Shown here piece after piece: positions 24,213 through 36,591 of a stretch of 64,000 bases of DNA; within the stretch, counting starts at the first letter, position 1, and each line of letters begins with the position of its first letter. A model generated the notes under the pieces. That model did no database searches. It was not told where the DNA came from and saw only the letters and a list, made by a program, of their open reading frames with translations. The DNA is from Boswellia sacra (Eukaryota; Streptophyta; Magnoliopsida; Sapindales; Burseraceae): NCBI GenBank assembly GCA_013180625.2, contig SNVD02011423.1, positions 744,001-808,000 of the forward strand. Reading direction: 5' to 3'. Position numbers and translations under genes: made by a program.

Positions 24213-25998
24213 ATATATATATAATTGCTTGGAAAAGTTGGGGATGATGACTCTCTATTCTCTCCCTTGGCCTTGATTGATCCAATGGCTTCTTTATTTG
24301 GCCATAACTGTTTGGAAATGTGCCAAAGTTTTGTGGGGATTGCAGGGCCAAGTGCATGTGAACTAGTTAATAGTACGATATTAGTACCTTAGATTTTATA
24401 TATTAATTTATTTAAGCTGTCTGCAGATTCATGATCCATTTATACGACTGCCATTTGGTCTCCCCGTGCATGTGAAAGATTACATGTGAAAGATAATGCC
24501 AATAGATTTGTTTGGCAGCTAAAGATTTCTCTTTTCACAGTGATTCAGATCACTTACAAGAGATATCCTACAGAGCGTGTAAGCCACATGAATGAATAAT
24601 CGCCAAACTCACTTAGTATCGTGCATGGCAACGCCGATAATCCTCATGTAAATCCAAGCCATGTTGACGCAAAGGTGATGTATCGCTATTAGCAATTTCC
24701 ATACAGGGTGGAGATGAGATTGAGAAGTGATCCAATTAGTGGAAAGGTACTGATGTCTAAGTTTTGCTTTGTTTTTTAATCCCAAAGTGGCAATCAAGTC
24801 TAAACACTTGTCAAACCACCCTGGCGTGTGGAGAGGAGTAGTGCGCATGCGCGACATCTCCAACAATGACTACGGCGCAGCTGAAAGAAATAAAAGTCCG
24901 CAGCAAAATATTCTATGGCCAGAATTCTATTCACGAATCTGATGGGTCGGTGGACAGGATCTTCAACCCCACCATATTTTAACCTCTATTTCTTTCCTTT
25001 TCTCTCTTTGTTGTTTAGCTCGGTCAGGGGAATGATTATGATTTATCTGTTATTTTGCTATATAACTCCAGGCCATTTGGGACCCATTCTAGTTTGTGCA
25101 AGCCGACCATGCATATCTTCTCTTTGGCCTTTGCCCTTTGCCATCATCATCTTTGTCCATTTCGCCCTTGGCCTCGTCTGTCTTGAATTTCTCTTGACCA
25201 TTGGGGCAATTAATTTAAGGACTATGGTTCTCTCCTGATCTAACATTTGTAAGATCTTATAATAGATAACAATTATTTAATTTAATGATCAAGATTTATT
25301 TTATCATTTTTTCGAACCAAATCCCTCTTTCACTTTACAACTCTTCTCTTTTCACGAAATTTATCAAATTACAGATCTAATATATCAAATTACACAAGCT
25401 CCAATCAATTTAAATTATACAGGCATCATGGTGAACAAAAGAATCACCATCAATTCTCAAGTCTACCGTTTTCTGTTTTTTTTTTTGGTGTGGTTTCTTT
25501 TTTCTCTCCTTACTAATTTCAGTTTATTTACATTTTTGCTACAAAATTGATGCCCTTTTTAAGCTTTGAGGAAAAAAAATTGCATATTTTAGCTCCGTGG
25601 CAAAGGTTTTTCTAACTTTCGTGGGGGGAGGCTTCTAATTCAAAAGGAAATTTGAGAAGCTTTTTTGAAGGGGAGCTTGAAAGAATTAATCCTTGTAAAT
25701 CATGCTTATGCCCATAATTTCTGAATTTCCTTTTCAGTGTTATTTGTAGTTGAGATGGCGATGAAAAGATGGTGAGATGTGTTACTTATCATCTGGAAAG
25801 CCTAAGAGAAATCGTTTAAAAGCTGAAGACAAATTGGAAACGTTTTAACTTATTAAGTTTCCATTTTAAAGTTTTTAAATTTAATAAAACTGTGTTGTTT
25901 AGTTGTTAAAAATATACAAACAAAATCCTTACTATTCAATCTAATACTTGTCACATGTCATAAGATTTCATAAACATCATGTTAAAGGAGAGGCTTTT

Positions 25999-26225
25999 GC
26001 TACGGTACATCTGATGTACCGTACATCATTTTATATAAAAATTGTAAATATATAAATATATAAAAGTTGTAAATAAGTAATATAATTTTTATATTTATTG
26101 ATTTATAATTTTTATATAATTATAATTTATAACTTTTATATAGTTATTTATAAGTTTTATTCATTAGTTAACAATTTTTATACAAAAAAATAGTTATTGT
26201 ACTGATACATTCGATGTATTGTAAC
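25999..26225. mobile_element. MITE, about 227 bp, palindromic ends
   Basis: The left end (GCTACGGTACATCTGATGTA) pairs imperfectly with the reverse complement of the right end (GTTACAATACATCGAATGTA), and ATAAAAATTGT recurs in inverted orientation inside both ends. Each terminus carries a sub-palindrome (GGTACATC-T-GATGTACC at left). The interior is almost pure A/T and non-coding. The structure is that of a non-autonomous DNA transposon. Target duplication is unclear. Confidence 0.55.
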
Positions 26226-29200
26226 CGAACTTTAAAGAAGAGGATCATATTTATAATTTAAGATATCTAATCGAAGACAGTTAAAAATAATTTAGTTGAT
26301 TCAAAGAATAGAATAGGTTTTGGTAAATAATTTAGTATTGCTAGAGTATAGATCGTACAATACGTACACATCTCTCGAATCTTTAAAATTCTCAGGTTAC
26401 CTCCCATGATGGTCAGATTTCAAAGTAATTTATCATAATCCTGATGTCAAACGTGGGTAAGGTTCCATTAATCTCGACCATAAATTCGTAGTTTATTTAC
26501 AACCCTACCACTCAGGGACCACCCACCTGATTGATTTGATACAAACGGTCCACGTTGATAATGAGATTAATTAATCGATTGATCCTTCATTAGTGAAAAT
26601 CTGGGTCATCTGAGGACCCTTATTTCTTACAAGCCCACCATTCAACGAAGTGACAAAATTCACTTGGTGTTCGGTTCTCTAATTCAATTTGTTTACAATG
26701 ATGGACCCCACTGCCTGGGCGTTAAATATCATTTAACACGTGGTTGGCGGCTTGACATTATAAACTGGTTTTGCCGTCTACGTGTCTTGGCCAATCTAGT
26801 CCCGTTTTTTCTGGTGACAATCATTATCAATTGATTTTCTTGACTAGAATGTTGGATTGGATCTTCATCTTGATTTGATGACAATCGCGTTACACTTGAA
26901 GCAATCTAGTTGCACGTGTGAACAATTCGTGTCACTTTTATTGTATTTTTCTTTGCTTGGCCACGTGCAATGTGCTAAGGAGAAGATGGAATACAACTTA
27001 AATTTGGTTAGTCCCTTGTGTACAATACGTTTATTAATCAGAATAATTATGTTGTTCGATTAGTTTCTATTGAAAATTCAATTGATCTTTTGGTTATATA
27101 TTCATAAAACCAATCAACGTGGTTCTTTATTCTCAAATATCAAGTTTGTCATAGTACTTTATATATTATATATAAAATCGTAATTTAATTTATATATCTA
27201 ATTTAGTTTTTTATTGTACTTGGTTGAACATAATTTCATATGAAGGTCTCTAATATACTTTTGAAGTATAAATTTTACATGGCTATTTATTGGTTCAGGC
27301 AATAAGCATTTTAGTCATGCAATTAGGTTTTAGTTAGGGAATTTATAATTTCGATGAAATATACATAATCTTCAAAAAAATTTACACAACTTTTGAGGGT
27401 TTAATTGGCCTTAGGGCACAAGTTTGAAAACAAATAATTATTCAAATAAATGCTTAAACACACACACACACCATTTAACATAAATTTTTGAAATAATTTA
27501 TTGATATAAATTTATGATCATTGATCTTACCGAATTCAACGGTTGAGATTGAAAGTCAAAAAATTATATTTAATACTGCCAATTCATTCATCTCAACGAT
27601 TAGATTTTTTATATCAACAACTATAAATTTATTATATATAGTTATGTGTCAAAAGATTGTCACAATTTTCTAAGTGTAACTAGTTCCTCTATATCCCATG
27701 AATTATATCAACTTTTTTGTCAATAAAAATTAATGATTAGTTGACTAATGAACTACTGTATAACATAAATATAAGATAGTAGTTTTAACATAAATATAAG
27801 ATAGTATTTTTAACTTGTGCACATGTTAAGCCCTTAAAAGTTGTATAAATTCTCATAAAGATTGTGTACATTTCCTTAAAAATTATAAATTCTCTAAAAA
27901 AATGTATAAAAATTATTGAATATACAAATTTCAAATAAATATATATAATCTTCAAGAGCTTAATATGTACCCTTGTGACATAAGTCAAGACAACCCTTTC
28001 ACAATTGATTAGTTAACATATTAAAATATGGAGGAAAAATATAAAATTTTACTACTATTATTTTGATGGGAGTCTTAAAAGGATACTAGTCTTAAGAATT
28101 ACTACGCCTTTTGTTGGTAAAAGTGAAATTTTCTACCTACTATCCGATTTTGTGATCATTTTTATTACAAAAATGTAAGTATAGTTCGATGAGATCCCCC
28201 ACATGTAATATGATCCATTTAATTGTGATATAATGGCTTTAATTAGTGAGAATTTTGAACCAATAATTGATGTAAAGTCAGTAGTATCTTCTTTATGTTA
28301 ATATTGTTGATTATAAGTGTTGCGGCCTTCAACTTTCTGTATTTTGGATTCAAAATTATGCAGACAACGTATAATAATATTAAGAAAAATGTTTATTAAA
28401 TATTTAATAAATATAATCGATTACCGTATTTTAAGGATGTGATAAAATGATGTTTTTCTTCATAGTAATATTGCATGAAAAATCAAATCAAATAATATAA
28501 TCTATACAACCCAACATGACGTATAAATTTACTAGGAGGGTAAACATGAAATATTTTTTAATAAATGACGAGGTAATTATCCATCCTTAGAATTAAATTG
28601 TATAACTTTATTGTTGTATATCTATAATTATTGTTTCTGTAAATTTGAATAAAAACATGCAGCACTAGTATTATTTAAAAAATAAAATAAAAATTTAATT
28701 ATTAATGGGCGGGATTATGGTATCCAATGGACTCATCACCTTCGCATTCGTTGGACAGACACTTCAGCCATCAATCATATGGTGTTATTTGGACGTAATT
28801 GGTGGTTGATATTTTGAGTGGTCTATTAAGATTGAAACGGTGTGTCTTTATCAACACAGATTCAAGTGAAACTCTTGCGAGCACAACAGGTGGAGGTCAG
28901 AAGGCCCAACTTGGTTCCATTTGGACCACTTCGCTGCAGCAATCACGAACGGTAGACGGTAATCTGCATGCGTGTATCGGTGTATATTAAAAGAGTAATT
29001 GCAAGTATACAACGTAATTGAGTAATGTTATATTTATAAAATTTATTATAAAATTAATATAGTATTGCTTTTTCAATAACACCTGACCTATTATCATTTG
29101 TTATATTGATTTTCTAAATTTATCATTTATTTCATTTGATGTTATATCAATTTTACAAATAAACTTTGTATATAGATTTTCAAGATGTGGTATTATTGAA

Positions 29201-30372
29201 CTTAGCCAATCATTTTTATATAACCTCATAATAACATATTCAATATAAATATTTTAAAATAAAAATTTATAATAATGATGTAATCATATAATAATATCAT
29301 AGGCATCAAATTATATGAATAGGAATATATGGGAATATATAAATTGATTACATGTTTAATATAATCTATCACCTCATTAATGAAATAAAAGATTCCATTA
29401 AACATCATAATTTATTTTTTAAATTATAACTTAAAACACTTCTTTTTTTTTTTTAAGTAGACTTTAAATACCCACCTTATGTGAAAGACTCGTATTATTT
29501 ATTTATTTTTAATAAGCAACTCAAGAAAATTATCCATTGTATTTTGTGGAATAAATACAAATACTGTGACATTGTCTCCCACGTTGCCAATGACCGCTAT
29601 TCTCCAGTTTTATTTTATTATTTTTTTTTTATGGATTGGATTGAAAAGGGTGTTTGAATGATCAAAAGAGTTTTAATTTATTGTTTGGAATTTATTTAAG
29701 GATTTAATTTTGTGATTATCGATTGTTTTCTTTCGTGAATTATACCCTTGCATACATGGTTAGTTTCTAGACACCGTGTATTATACTTTTGTAATTTTAG
29801 CCGAAATCACATTAAAAATTAGAATTTTATCTTTGAATAATAACAATTGTTATAATGCAAATAATTTATGTAGCTTCAATATATCCTAACCAAAAAAATA
29901 ATAATAATAATAATAAGGTCTTGTAATCGAGATTGATTAGGAATTTTTATTTATAATAGTTGTTTTATAATTTTTTTATCTTACCATAAATAAGGGACGG
30001 ACCCAATTGCTTTCAATACTCTTTTATTTCCTTTAAATTATTATAAATGTACATTGCTATAAATAGAGACATTACTGTTTACATCTTGTTTATTAAAAAA
30101 AAATTCTTTGTACTCTCCCCATCCTCACTCTCTAATTTGTGTTTTCTCAAAAAAAAAAAAAAAAAAAAGAAAGATAAGATGCTTTTGAATTAATAGTTTC
30201 AAATTTTTATTTAAATAGATTATTAATTACTTTATTTTATCGTTTCTCTTGAAATTAGAACTTAAAATTGATATGATAAATATGATTTTATTCCCTTCAA
30301 ATAACATTGAATAAAAATATTATAAACTTTCTCTAAATTTACAACTATATTTTACTTATATTAATAATTGGG
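26226..30372. other. Very AT-rich intergenic DNA
   Basis: No gene can be supported. A palindromic MITE-like segment is at about 29015-29200. A patch of distinctly higher GC lies at about 28705-28990. An (AAT)n run is near 29896-29916 and a 19-A run near 30149-30168. Confidence 0.55.
29015..29200. mobile_element. Possible AT-rich MITE
   Basis: The left segment TTATATTTATAAAATTTATT with downstream TAAAATTAATATAGTATTG resembles the reverse complement of the right segment, CTATATACAAAGTTTATTTG followed by TAAAATTGATATAACATC. The match is about three quarters identical in low-complexity DNA, so chance is not excluded. Confidence 0.3.
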
Positions 30373-30554
30373 TATGCAACTAAAGCCTCACTTTAGCTAG
30401 ACGCAATGATGATAATGGGCACATGAGTATGGACAATATCTCTATTGATATGAGACTTTTTGGATATAATCCAAAAGTAAATCCATGAGAGCTTAGGTCC
30501 CAGGTTGACAATATGTTACCAATATAGAGTTTTTGGAGGTCCACAATCCCAACA
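30373..30554 (+). repeat. Left LTR of the TRIM-like element
   Basis: It matches 31639-31812 in order: a TCACTTTAGCTA block, then GGACAATATCTCTATTGATATGA versus the diverged right version (parts quoted), then AAATCCATGAGAGCTTAG, and a common CAACA end. Several substitutions and small indels indicate an old insertion. Confidence 0.65.
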
Positions 30555-31638
30555 AGTAGTCGAAGTTATGCCCCAGACTTAAACGAAAGAATATGAGGAG
30601 AAATTTATCAGAATGCCAAATAAGATTGTCTAATGCTTTACAAGTGGTATCAGAGCCATGCCCCAAACTTGACTAATAGAATATATAGAATGCCAAATAA
30701 GATTGTCTAATGCTTTACAAATGGTATCAGAGCCATGCCCTAAACTTGGCCAATAGAATATATGGAATGCCAAATGAAGGTTATGGGGCTCGCTTAGACT
30801 CGAAATTAGGTTCAAGATTGAGCTTTATTAGACAAGGCAATGTGCTTTTGATGCTTTATAGATATGCTCTGACTGAACACGATTAAAAGGAGTTGACTTG
30901 GATAGAATAAACTATCGAGTAGACAGCGCTTTAGATGCTTCATGAACGTGCCTTGAACCGATAAAAAGCAGTTGACTTGGATAGAGAAAGCTCTCAAGCA
31001 GATGGACCACATGATAAAGAGGAGTTGACTTGAATAGAGTAAACTTTGGAGTAAGCGATGCTCTAGATGCTTCATGCATGTGTTATGACCCAACATAAGG
31101 AAAAGGAGTTCACTTTGATAGAGAAAGCTATTGAGTAGGCAGATATCGACGGAGTAGACAGATGTATAATCATTTGAGGGATCTAGGCAAGAGAATATGT
31201 GGAGAAAATTCTCAGAATGCATAACGAAGGTTGGTAAATGCTTTACAAGTGGTTTTAGAGCCATGCCCCACACTTAGCTAAGAGAATATGCAGATTGCCA
31301 AGCAAAGGTTGCGGGCCCCAGTTAACCTTGCTATTGGGTCTCGGATTGAGCTCTATTGGATCAGGCAGTGTGCTCTGATTGCTTCATGGATGTGTCCTGA
31401 CCCAAGAGATGAAGAGGAGTTGACCTGGATAGAGCAAACTCTGGAGCAGGCGGTGCATTGAATGCTGCTTGATGAATGTGTCATAACCCAACACAATGAG
31501 GAGGAGTTGACCTAGATAGAGCGAGCTTTCGAGTAGGCGGATCTCAACGGAGTGGACGGACAGATAGATAATCATTTGAAGGGAGGCCTGAACCATGCAG
31601 AACGATGTGGTTATTTGTTTGAGGAGAGAATTGTTAGT

Positions 31639-31812
31639 TGTGCGACCAAAGTTTCACTTTAGCTATCGGATAACGAACATATAAGTATAACAATATTTCT
31701 ATTGGTATGATGTCTTTTAGATAGAATCTAAGAGGAAATCTATGAGACTTAGAGGCTCAAAGTAGATAATATTATGTCATTGTAGAGTTTTGTATGGATT
31801 ATATTTTCAACA
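31639..31812 (+). repeat. Right LTR of the TRIM-like element
   Basis: The right copy begins TGTGCGACCAAAGTTTCACT, shortly after a purine-rich tract, and ends TTTTCAACA. It is about 8 bp shorter than the left copy. Confidence 0.65.
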
Positions 31813-32164
31813 CTAATTTATCTTTTTTTTTTTTCTTTTTTCTTTTTAATATATATAACCCTTGAACCCCAAAACTAACTGGAATCCATTGGTTAAAACT
31901 TGAAGAAGGTTTTTAATAAATTTGGTAAACTATTGTAAGACGTCAAACCTCAAGGGGTCGTCTCGGATCGTTTAATTGGAATTAAAAAATAACAAAGGGA
32001 TAAAAATGAAACAAAAATTTGGGCGATCAAATACCACTTTTTAGCAGTGTAAATACTAAAGAAAGTCGGTCGACTCGTCTTAGGTGTCTTCTTCCACACT
32101 CACCTCACTGAAAGCGCTACCTTCATTTTCCCGCCAATTCTAATATCACTCTCAAAGAACGGCG
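31813..32164 (+). promoter_or_regulatory. ATM upstream region and 5'UTR
   Basis: This is the short interval between the TRIM-like element and the ATM start codon. It is AT-rich until about 32050 and then more GC-balanced, with a CT-rich leader. It contains the E2F motif listed separately. The LTR element ends only about 350 bp before the ATG, so it borders or enters the promoter. Confidence 0.5.
32126..32137 (+). promoter_or_regulatory. E2F-type site in the ATM promoter/5'UTR
   Basis: TTTTCCCGCCAA is a canonical E2F/DP consensus (TTTSSCGC class). It lies 28 bp upstream of the ATG. E2F control of DNA replication and repair genes is established in plants, so cell-cycle regulation of this ATM gene is a reasonable inference. 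Confidence 0.6.
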
Positions 32165-35100
32165 ATGGTCACGTCGAGAGACGTCGAAGAGATCGTCACA
32201 AAGCTCTCTTCCGATAAAGCCAAAGCGAGAGAAGTAACTTCTTACTTTGTTTACACTCTATCTCCTTTTCAGTTTGTTTGTTAATAAAATGCTAGAAATG
32301 AACTCTGGGTTTCGTCGTTGGCGTCGTTTTTGGTGTAAAAATTTAAGTTAATCAAGTCAAGCAGTCATATGAGATATCATTGATTGTTTATATTCCCTTT
32401 GTTGAAATTATTAAGAATGTGTTAATGTTTTGGTGGTTCTTGTTGTTGTTGTTAGTATTATTATTATTTTTCTCCGTTTGTGATAAGAAGTTTCAAGTAT
32501 CTGTAATTTCAGTGGTGATTGAAATTTTAAAGTATTCTCATTTCAGATTGTTTTCTTGTGTATGAAGAAATGATTCGATGTTTTTAGTATCTTGTATTCT
32601 AGTTATTTTTATCTTATTGGGTCTTAATGTAAAATTGATATGCGATAACAGAAGGAAACATTCGTTTATATTGCCGTTGACGTGAAATTTTTATATATGT
32701 GTTTAGGAAGGAATAAAGTTATTGTCTACATGGTCAGAAGGAGAAAGATCGATTGCATTCTGCAAATTTCTTGGACAGAATACTGCAAAGCTAAAACCAA
32801 ATGAAATTCCTCGTTGTAAGAGTCACATGTATTTAAGATTTGCTTCGTGTTGGCATTGTGCCTGAATTGATTGTTAGAAAGAGAATTGAAAGCTTTTTAA
32901 TTGTTTCTGCAGCTGATACATGGCCATTTCTTATAACATTGCTTACCCGTTGCATATCATCGGAAATATCTACTTGCAAGCGGCGATCTCCGAAGATTAT
33001 TTTTGCAAAAGCTCTTCGAATTGTAATTCAACAAGCTGAAGATGCTAACTTTTCAGGTCAGAAATTGCATTTTGTGATTTAGTGTATGAACTATCTAATG
33101 AGTAATTTTATCTTGGTAAATGGTTTAATTATAAATATGTTTCATATCTTTAAGTTACATTTTGGTTGGATGGTGTTCTTAACAAGTTAAAGTTGAATAG
33201 GAAATAAAGACGAGACTGTCATGCAGGATAAGTTTGGATCCATCAGCTCATGTGTTTTCTAGTATTAGTAAGGGAAGGGTGGGGGGTTTGTATGAGATTA
33301 GGGTTGAAAATTCAGAAAAAAGTGCATTCTTTCTTTATACTTGGTTGGACTCTTGTTTTGTGTAATACTCTAGATTTCAGACCTACCATTTCAGGATTCC
33401 AATTGAATTGCATAGTTGTTAAGGAAGTAAATGTATAAAGATAATAAACACATTTGATTGTATACTTCTGTTTGAAGAGAGAATTGAATATACAAAGCAT
33501 TCTTAGAAGTTGCTTGACTGATCTAGGAAATTGGATAGTAGGTTAATAGGTTATAAGTAAATTGCTGAGGCAAACTATATCTTGCCATGGCCATATTTGG
33601 TGTCTTAAGAATTATTGATTTGTTAATCATTTGAGAAAATGCATTTTTTGGTGGAAATTGATAATGCTTTTGAAAAGCATTCTAAGTTTCAATTCATCTG
33701 CCAGAAGGAAAAATATCTTCTTGGGTTATTAGCTTGAGTTACTTCTTCCGTAGCCCCTAGAGATGTCTAGGTACTCTCATTTGTTCTCTCTGTTACATTT
33801 ATTTTTCCATAGCTCCTTGCACAAAATGGAATGGTAGCTAACTGATTGATGTGGTTGGTTTTTCGTGGAGTTATATATGTTCTTGTTTTATTAGATCCTT
33901 TTGATGGAATTGATCGTGTTAGCAGTGCTTGATATTGTGTTACCATGTACCTATCAGGAAAGTCGTTGCCTCTGTTACCTGTAGTTAAAACGCTTTTTAG
34001 CCATGTGTTCGATGTGCTAAGCAATGCTCCTAGTTTTCAGTCAGAATATGGGATTATACTTCGGCATCTTTTGGCAGTTAAAGGTTATCGTTTCCACATG
34101 AGAAAGCGTGTTTATAGCGGTGAGTTTTGATCAGAGATTTGTGTAATTTCCTCTTGTCAAACTAAAGTCATTGTTTATCGCTCTTCATATTTTAAATTTT
34201 CTTTAGTTTCTTGTTTGTTAAATAATATTGTTATATTTAGTATTTTAAATTTACTTTTTTTTTATTTCAATTCATTTTGTCAAGGCCTGATGCTTCTATA
34301 CCTGGCGAAGGTGGAAACAAGCTTGAAAGAGAAAAATAATAGTCAATATAATCAGAAGGAGGAGGTCTTTCGTTGCATCCTGACTCTTCAATCACTTCTT
34401 GAAAAGCCCCCAGGAGATTTTCCTGAAACTCTTAGGGAAGACACTGTTAAGGGTTTTATTCAGATATTTTCTTTTGTAAGGTACATGATCGATTAATTTT
34501 GATTGTTTATTTTTCTAAAGCCCATTGAAAATTTGAATTTTGCCAACTGTGATATGGTATATCAAACAACTCCTTGTAACATTTTCAGGGGTGAGGGGAA
34601 GATCTCAAGGAAACTTATTGAGTGCATTAATGCATTTTTGTTAAGGGATGGACCAAATTTGGGTTGTCTGTCCTTAGAGATCCATGATGCTTTGCAGCAA
34701 TTTGTTTACCGTTGTTGGCTGTTAACCCATGATCGTGGTCTTAAGGTTTTTAACCATTTATATCAGAGTTTTTAGGTGTTTATCTTTCCTTAATGCTTTA
34801 TTAGTTTCCTGTTACCTGTATATGTATTCTTCTTTTGTAGGAGGCACTTATTTTTTATGCGAGGTTACAACTAAATTTAACTAGAGATGCTGCTGAAGGA
34901 AGTTCTTTGGTAGAGCAACTTCTAGATGTTGTATGTAAGGAACTAGATCAAAGCAATTTACCCAGTGCTGGTGTATCTAGGCGAGTGCTTTTAATCTTTT
35001 TTCTTTTGGTTTGTTTTTGTTTTTGTTTCTCCTTTCAGTTCATATTTAGGAGAGTTTTATGGTGCAATTTGATGGATGGTCGTGTATTAATTATGTATAC

Positions 35101-36476
35101 AGGAGTGATGCTTCCAAGGATGATAAGTTTGGAACTTTGAATAGCTCTTATTGTAGTCTGGTAGAGCTTGCGGCGCTTCTGTTCTATCGGGTACTCGTAG
35201 CTACATGTAGTCTTGCTTGATGTGTGGCTGAACTCTATTTTATTTGGATCCTGGAACTTTTTCTAAATCTGCTACATGCCTAATAATTCCAATTTATTTT
35301 TTCCTTTTTTGCTTTTGATGTCAAAATTGAGATATTTGATGAGCATGTTTGGACCATATGTTGATATTCCTTGACAAAATGCTCTTGTTGACATTCCAAA
35401 CTTAACACTATATTTTATAGCTTTTAATTTTAATCCTTCATTGAATATTTATTTTGAGATTTAACTATTTGGTCTTATTGAATATGATGTATACATCCCC
35501 AACTCTTAAGTAATTGCCTATTCAAGAACAGAGGTTCTGATCATAATTTTGAATTTATTCCATCAGGCATGTGTTAATTCAACAAAAGCACCATCAGCCG
35601 AAAAACGGGTTAGGAGGGAGCATGCTGCTGGCCTTCTAAAGGAGGCACTCATGAAAGGAAAATGGTTATGGTATTTTTTATTCTGGAAAATTGTTATTCT
35701 ACCTAACTGATTGCGGTGATAATCAATGGTGGTTCTTCTCCTATGGTTGATGTGAATCATAGTTTTCACTATTTTTAGATGTTGTGCATCTGTTGGTATG
35801 GATACGAGGCTTCTACTTGATGTCTTTCTATTTTTATTCAGTGATAAGAAACTACTAAATTATATTAGAGAAAAAACTATATGAAGGAGGACAAGATGTC
35901 CACGTGAAAGACAAGTCTCAAACAAAATTATACATTAAAAAAATCAATCAGCCCTGCAAAAAGGGCAACCAACCTTAATCAACAAGCATAACCCGAAACT
36001 CCCTCCTAATTTAAATGAATGAAAAAGAAAGAGTTATCATGTAACTCATTTGCCAGATAAACCCAAAGAGAAGCTAGAGAGTTTGTTTGTTTGCATTTTA
36101 AAAAAACAGTTTTATAAAAATGTACACTTTCGAATGCATTTAAATCAATAGCAATTATATATCATTTTCAAAGTTCAAAAAAATTTAAAACCAATCACAT
36201 ATTCTTTCTAAATTTTGAAAACAAAAACTCCAAATACACAAGCAAACACACTCTAAAAGTCTGACTTTATCCCATAAAAAGTGAATATCTTCAATGTCAT
36301 TTATTCAATACAGGGTATTGGATTTAATGTTAATTTGGGTGACAATTTATATTTGATATTAGCTAAATTAATACTTTATTTGATATGGTTATGCCAATCT
36401 TATTTACTTAATGCAAATGTTTGTGCTTACTTCCAGTCTAATGAAACTAATGCCATCCTTCTCACTCTCTCTTTTC

Positions 36477-36514
<38 letters not shown>

Positions 36515-36550
36515 AGCGCACGCATGCGCGCGCGCGCACACACACACGCG

Positions 36551-36591
<41 letters not shown>

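Larger units (their letters stand above)
21841..25998. other. Intergenic DNA, no supportable gene
   Basis: Open frames here (for example 22450-22692, 22953-23228 and 24609-24866 on minus, 24915-25238 on plus) show no domain, codon or splice support. Visible structure is limited to a TA/CATA microsatellite (22821-22885) and a perfect hairpin (24162-24212). Confidence 0.55.
30373..31812 (+). mobile_element. Non-autonomous LTR retrotransposon (TRIM-like), 1.44 kb
   Basis: Two diverged direct terminal repeats flank a non-coding interior. A primer-binding-like site follows the left repeat in degenerate form, and exact copies of TGGTATCAGAGC (initiator Met-tRNA type) occur at 30645-30656 and 30722-30733, with a decayed one at 31250. 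A purine-rich tract (GAGGAGAGAA, 31621-31630) precedes the right repeat. The interior consists of repeated modules: four primer-site units and six copies of a block centred on AGTTGACYTGGATAGAG. No gag or pol is encoded; the minus-strand open frames here are by-products. Small size and absent coding fit TRIM or a small LARD. No target duplication was identified with confidence. Confidence 0.7.

Noticed and set aside
24609..25238. Overlapping opposite-strand ORFs of 85 and 107 codons
   Set aside because: Composition is that of translated non-coding DNA; no domain, splice signal or conserved motif was recognised.
30630..31596. Minus-strand ORFs of 61-153 codons as genes
   Set aside because: They are antisense readings of the repeated modules in the TRIM-like element. 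Their internal similarity comes from the DNA repeats, not from a protein.
30555..31638. CRISPR-like array from regularly recurring blocks
   Set aside because: The blocks are degenerate, unevenly spaced, lie between LTRs in plant nuclear DNA, and contain tRNA primer sites.
30373..31812. Cassandra-type element with a 5S rRNA promoter
   Set aside because: I looked for 5S-like sequence in both terminal repeats and saw none.
9668..32165. PWWP gene as an upstream exon of ATM
   Set aside because: I considered this because chromatin-reader domains occur in large plant kinases. The PWWP gene has its own stop, and two minus-strand genes and about 19 kb separate it from the ATM start, which is itself a conserved N-terminus.
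32380..32565. Hydrophobic 61-codon ORF in ATM intron 1
   Set aside because: A Leu/Phe/Val-rich reading of T-rich intron sequence; it lies between two well-supported exons.
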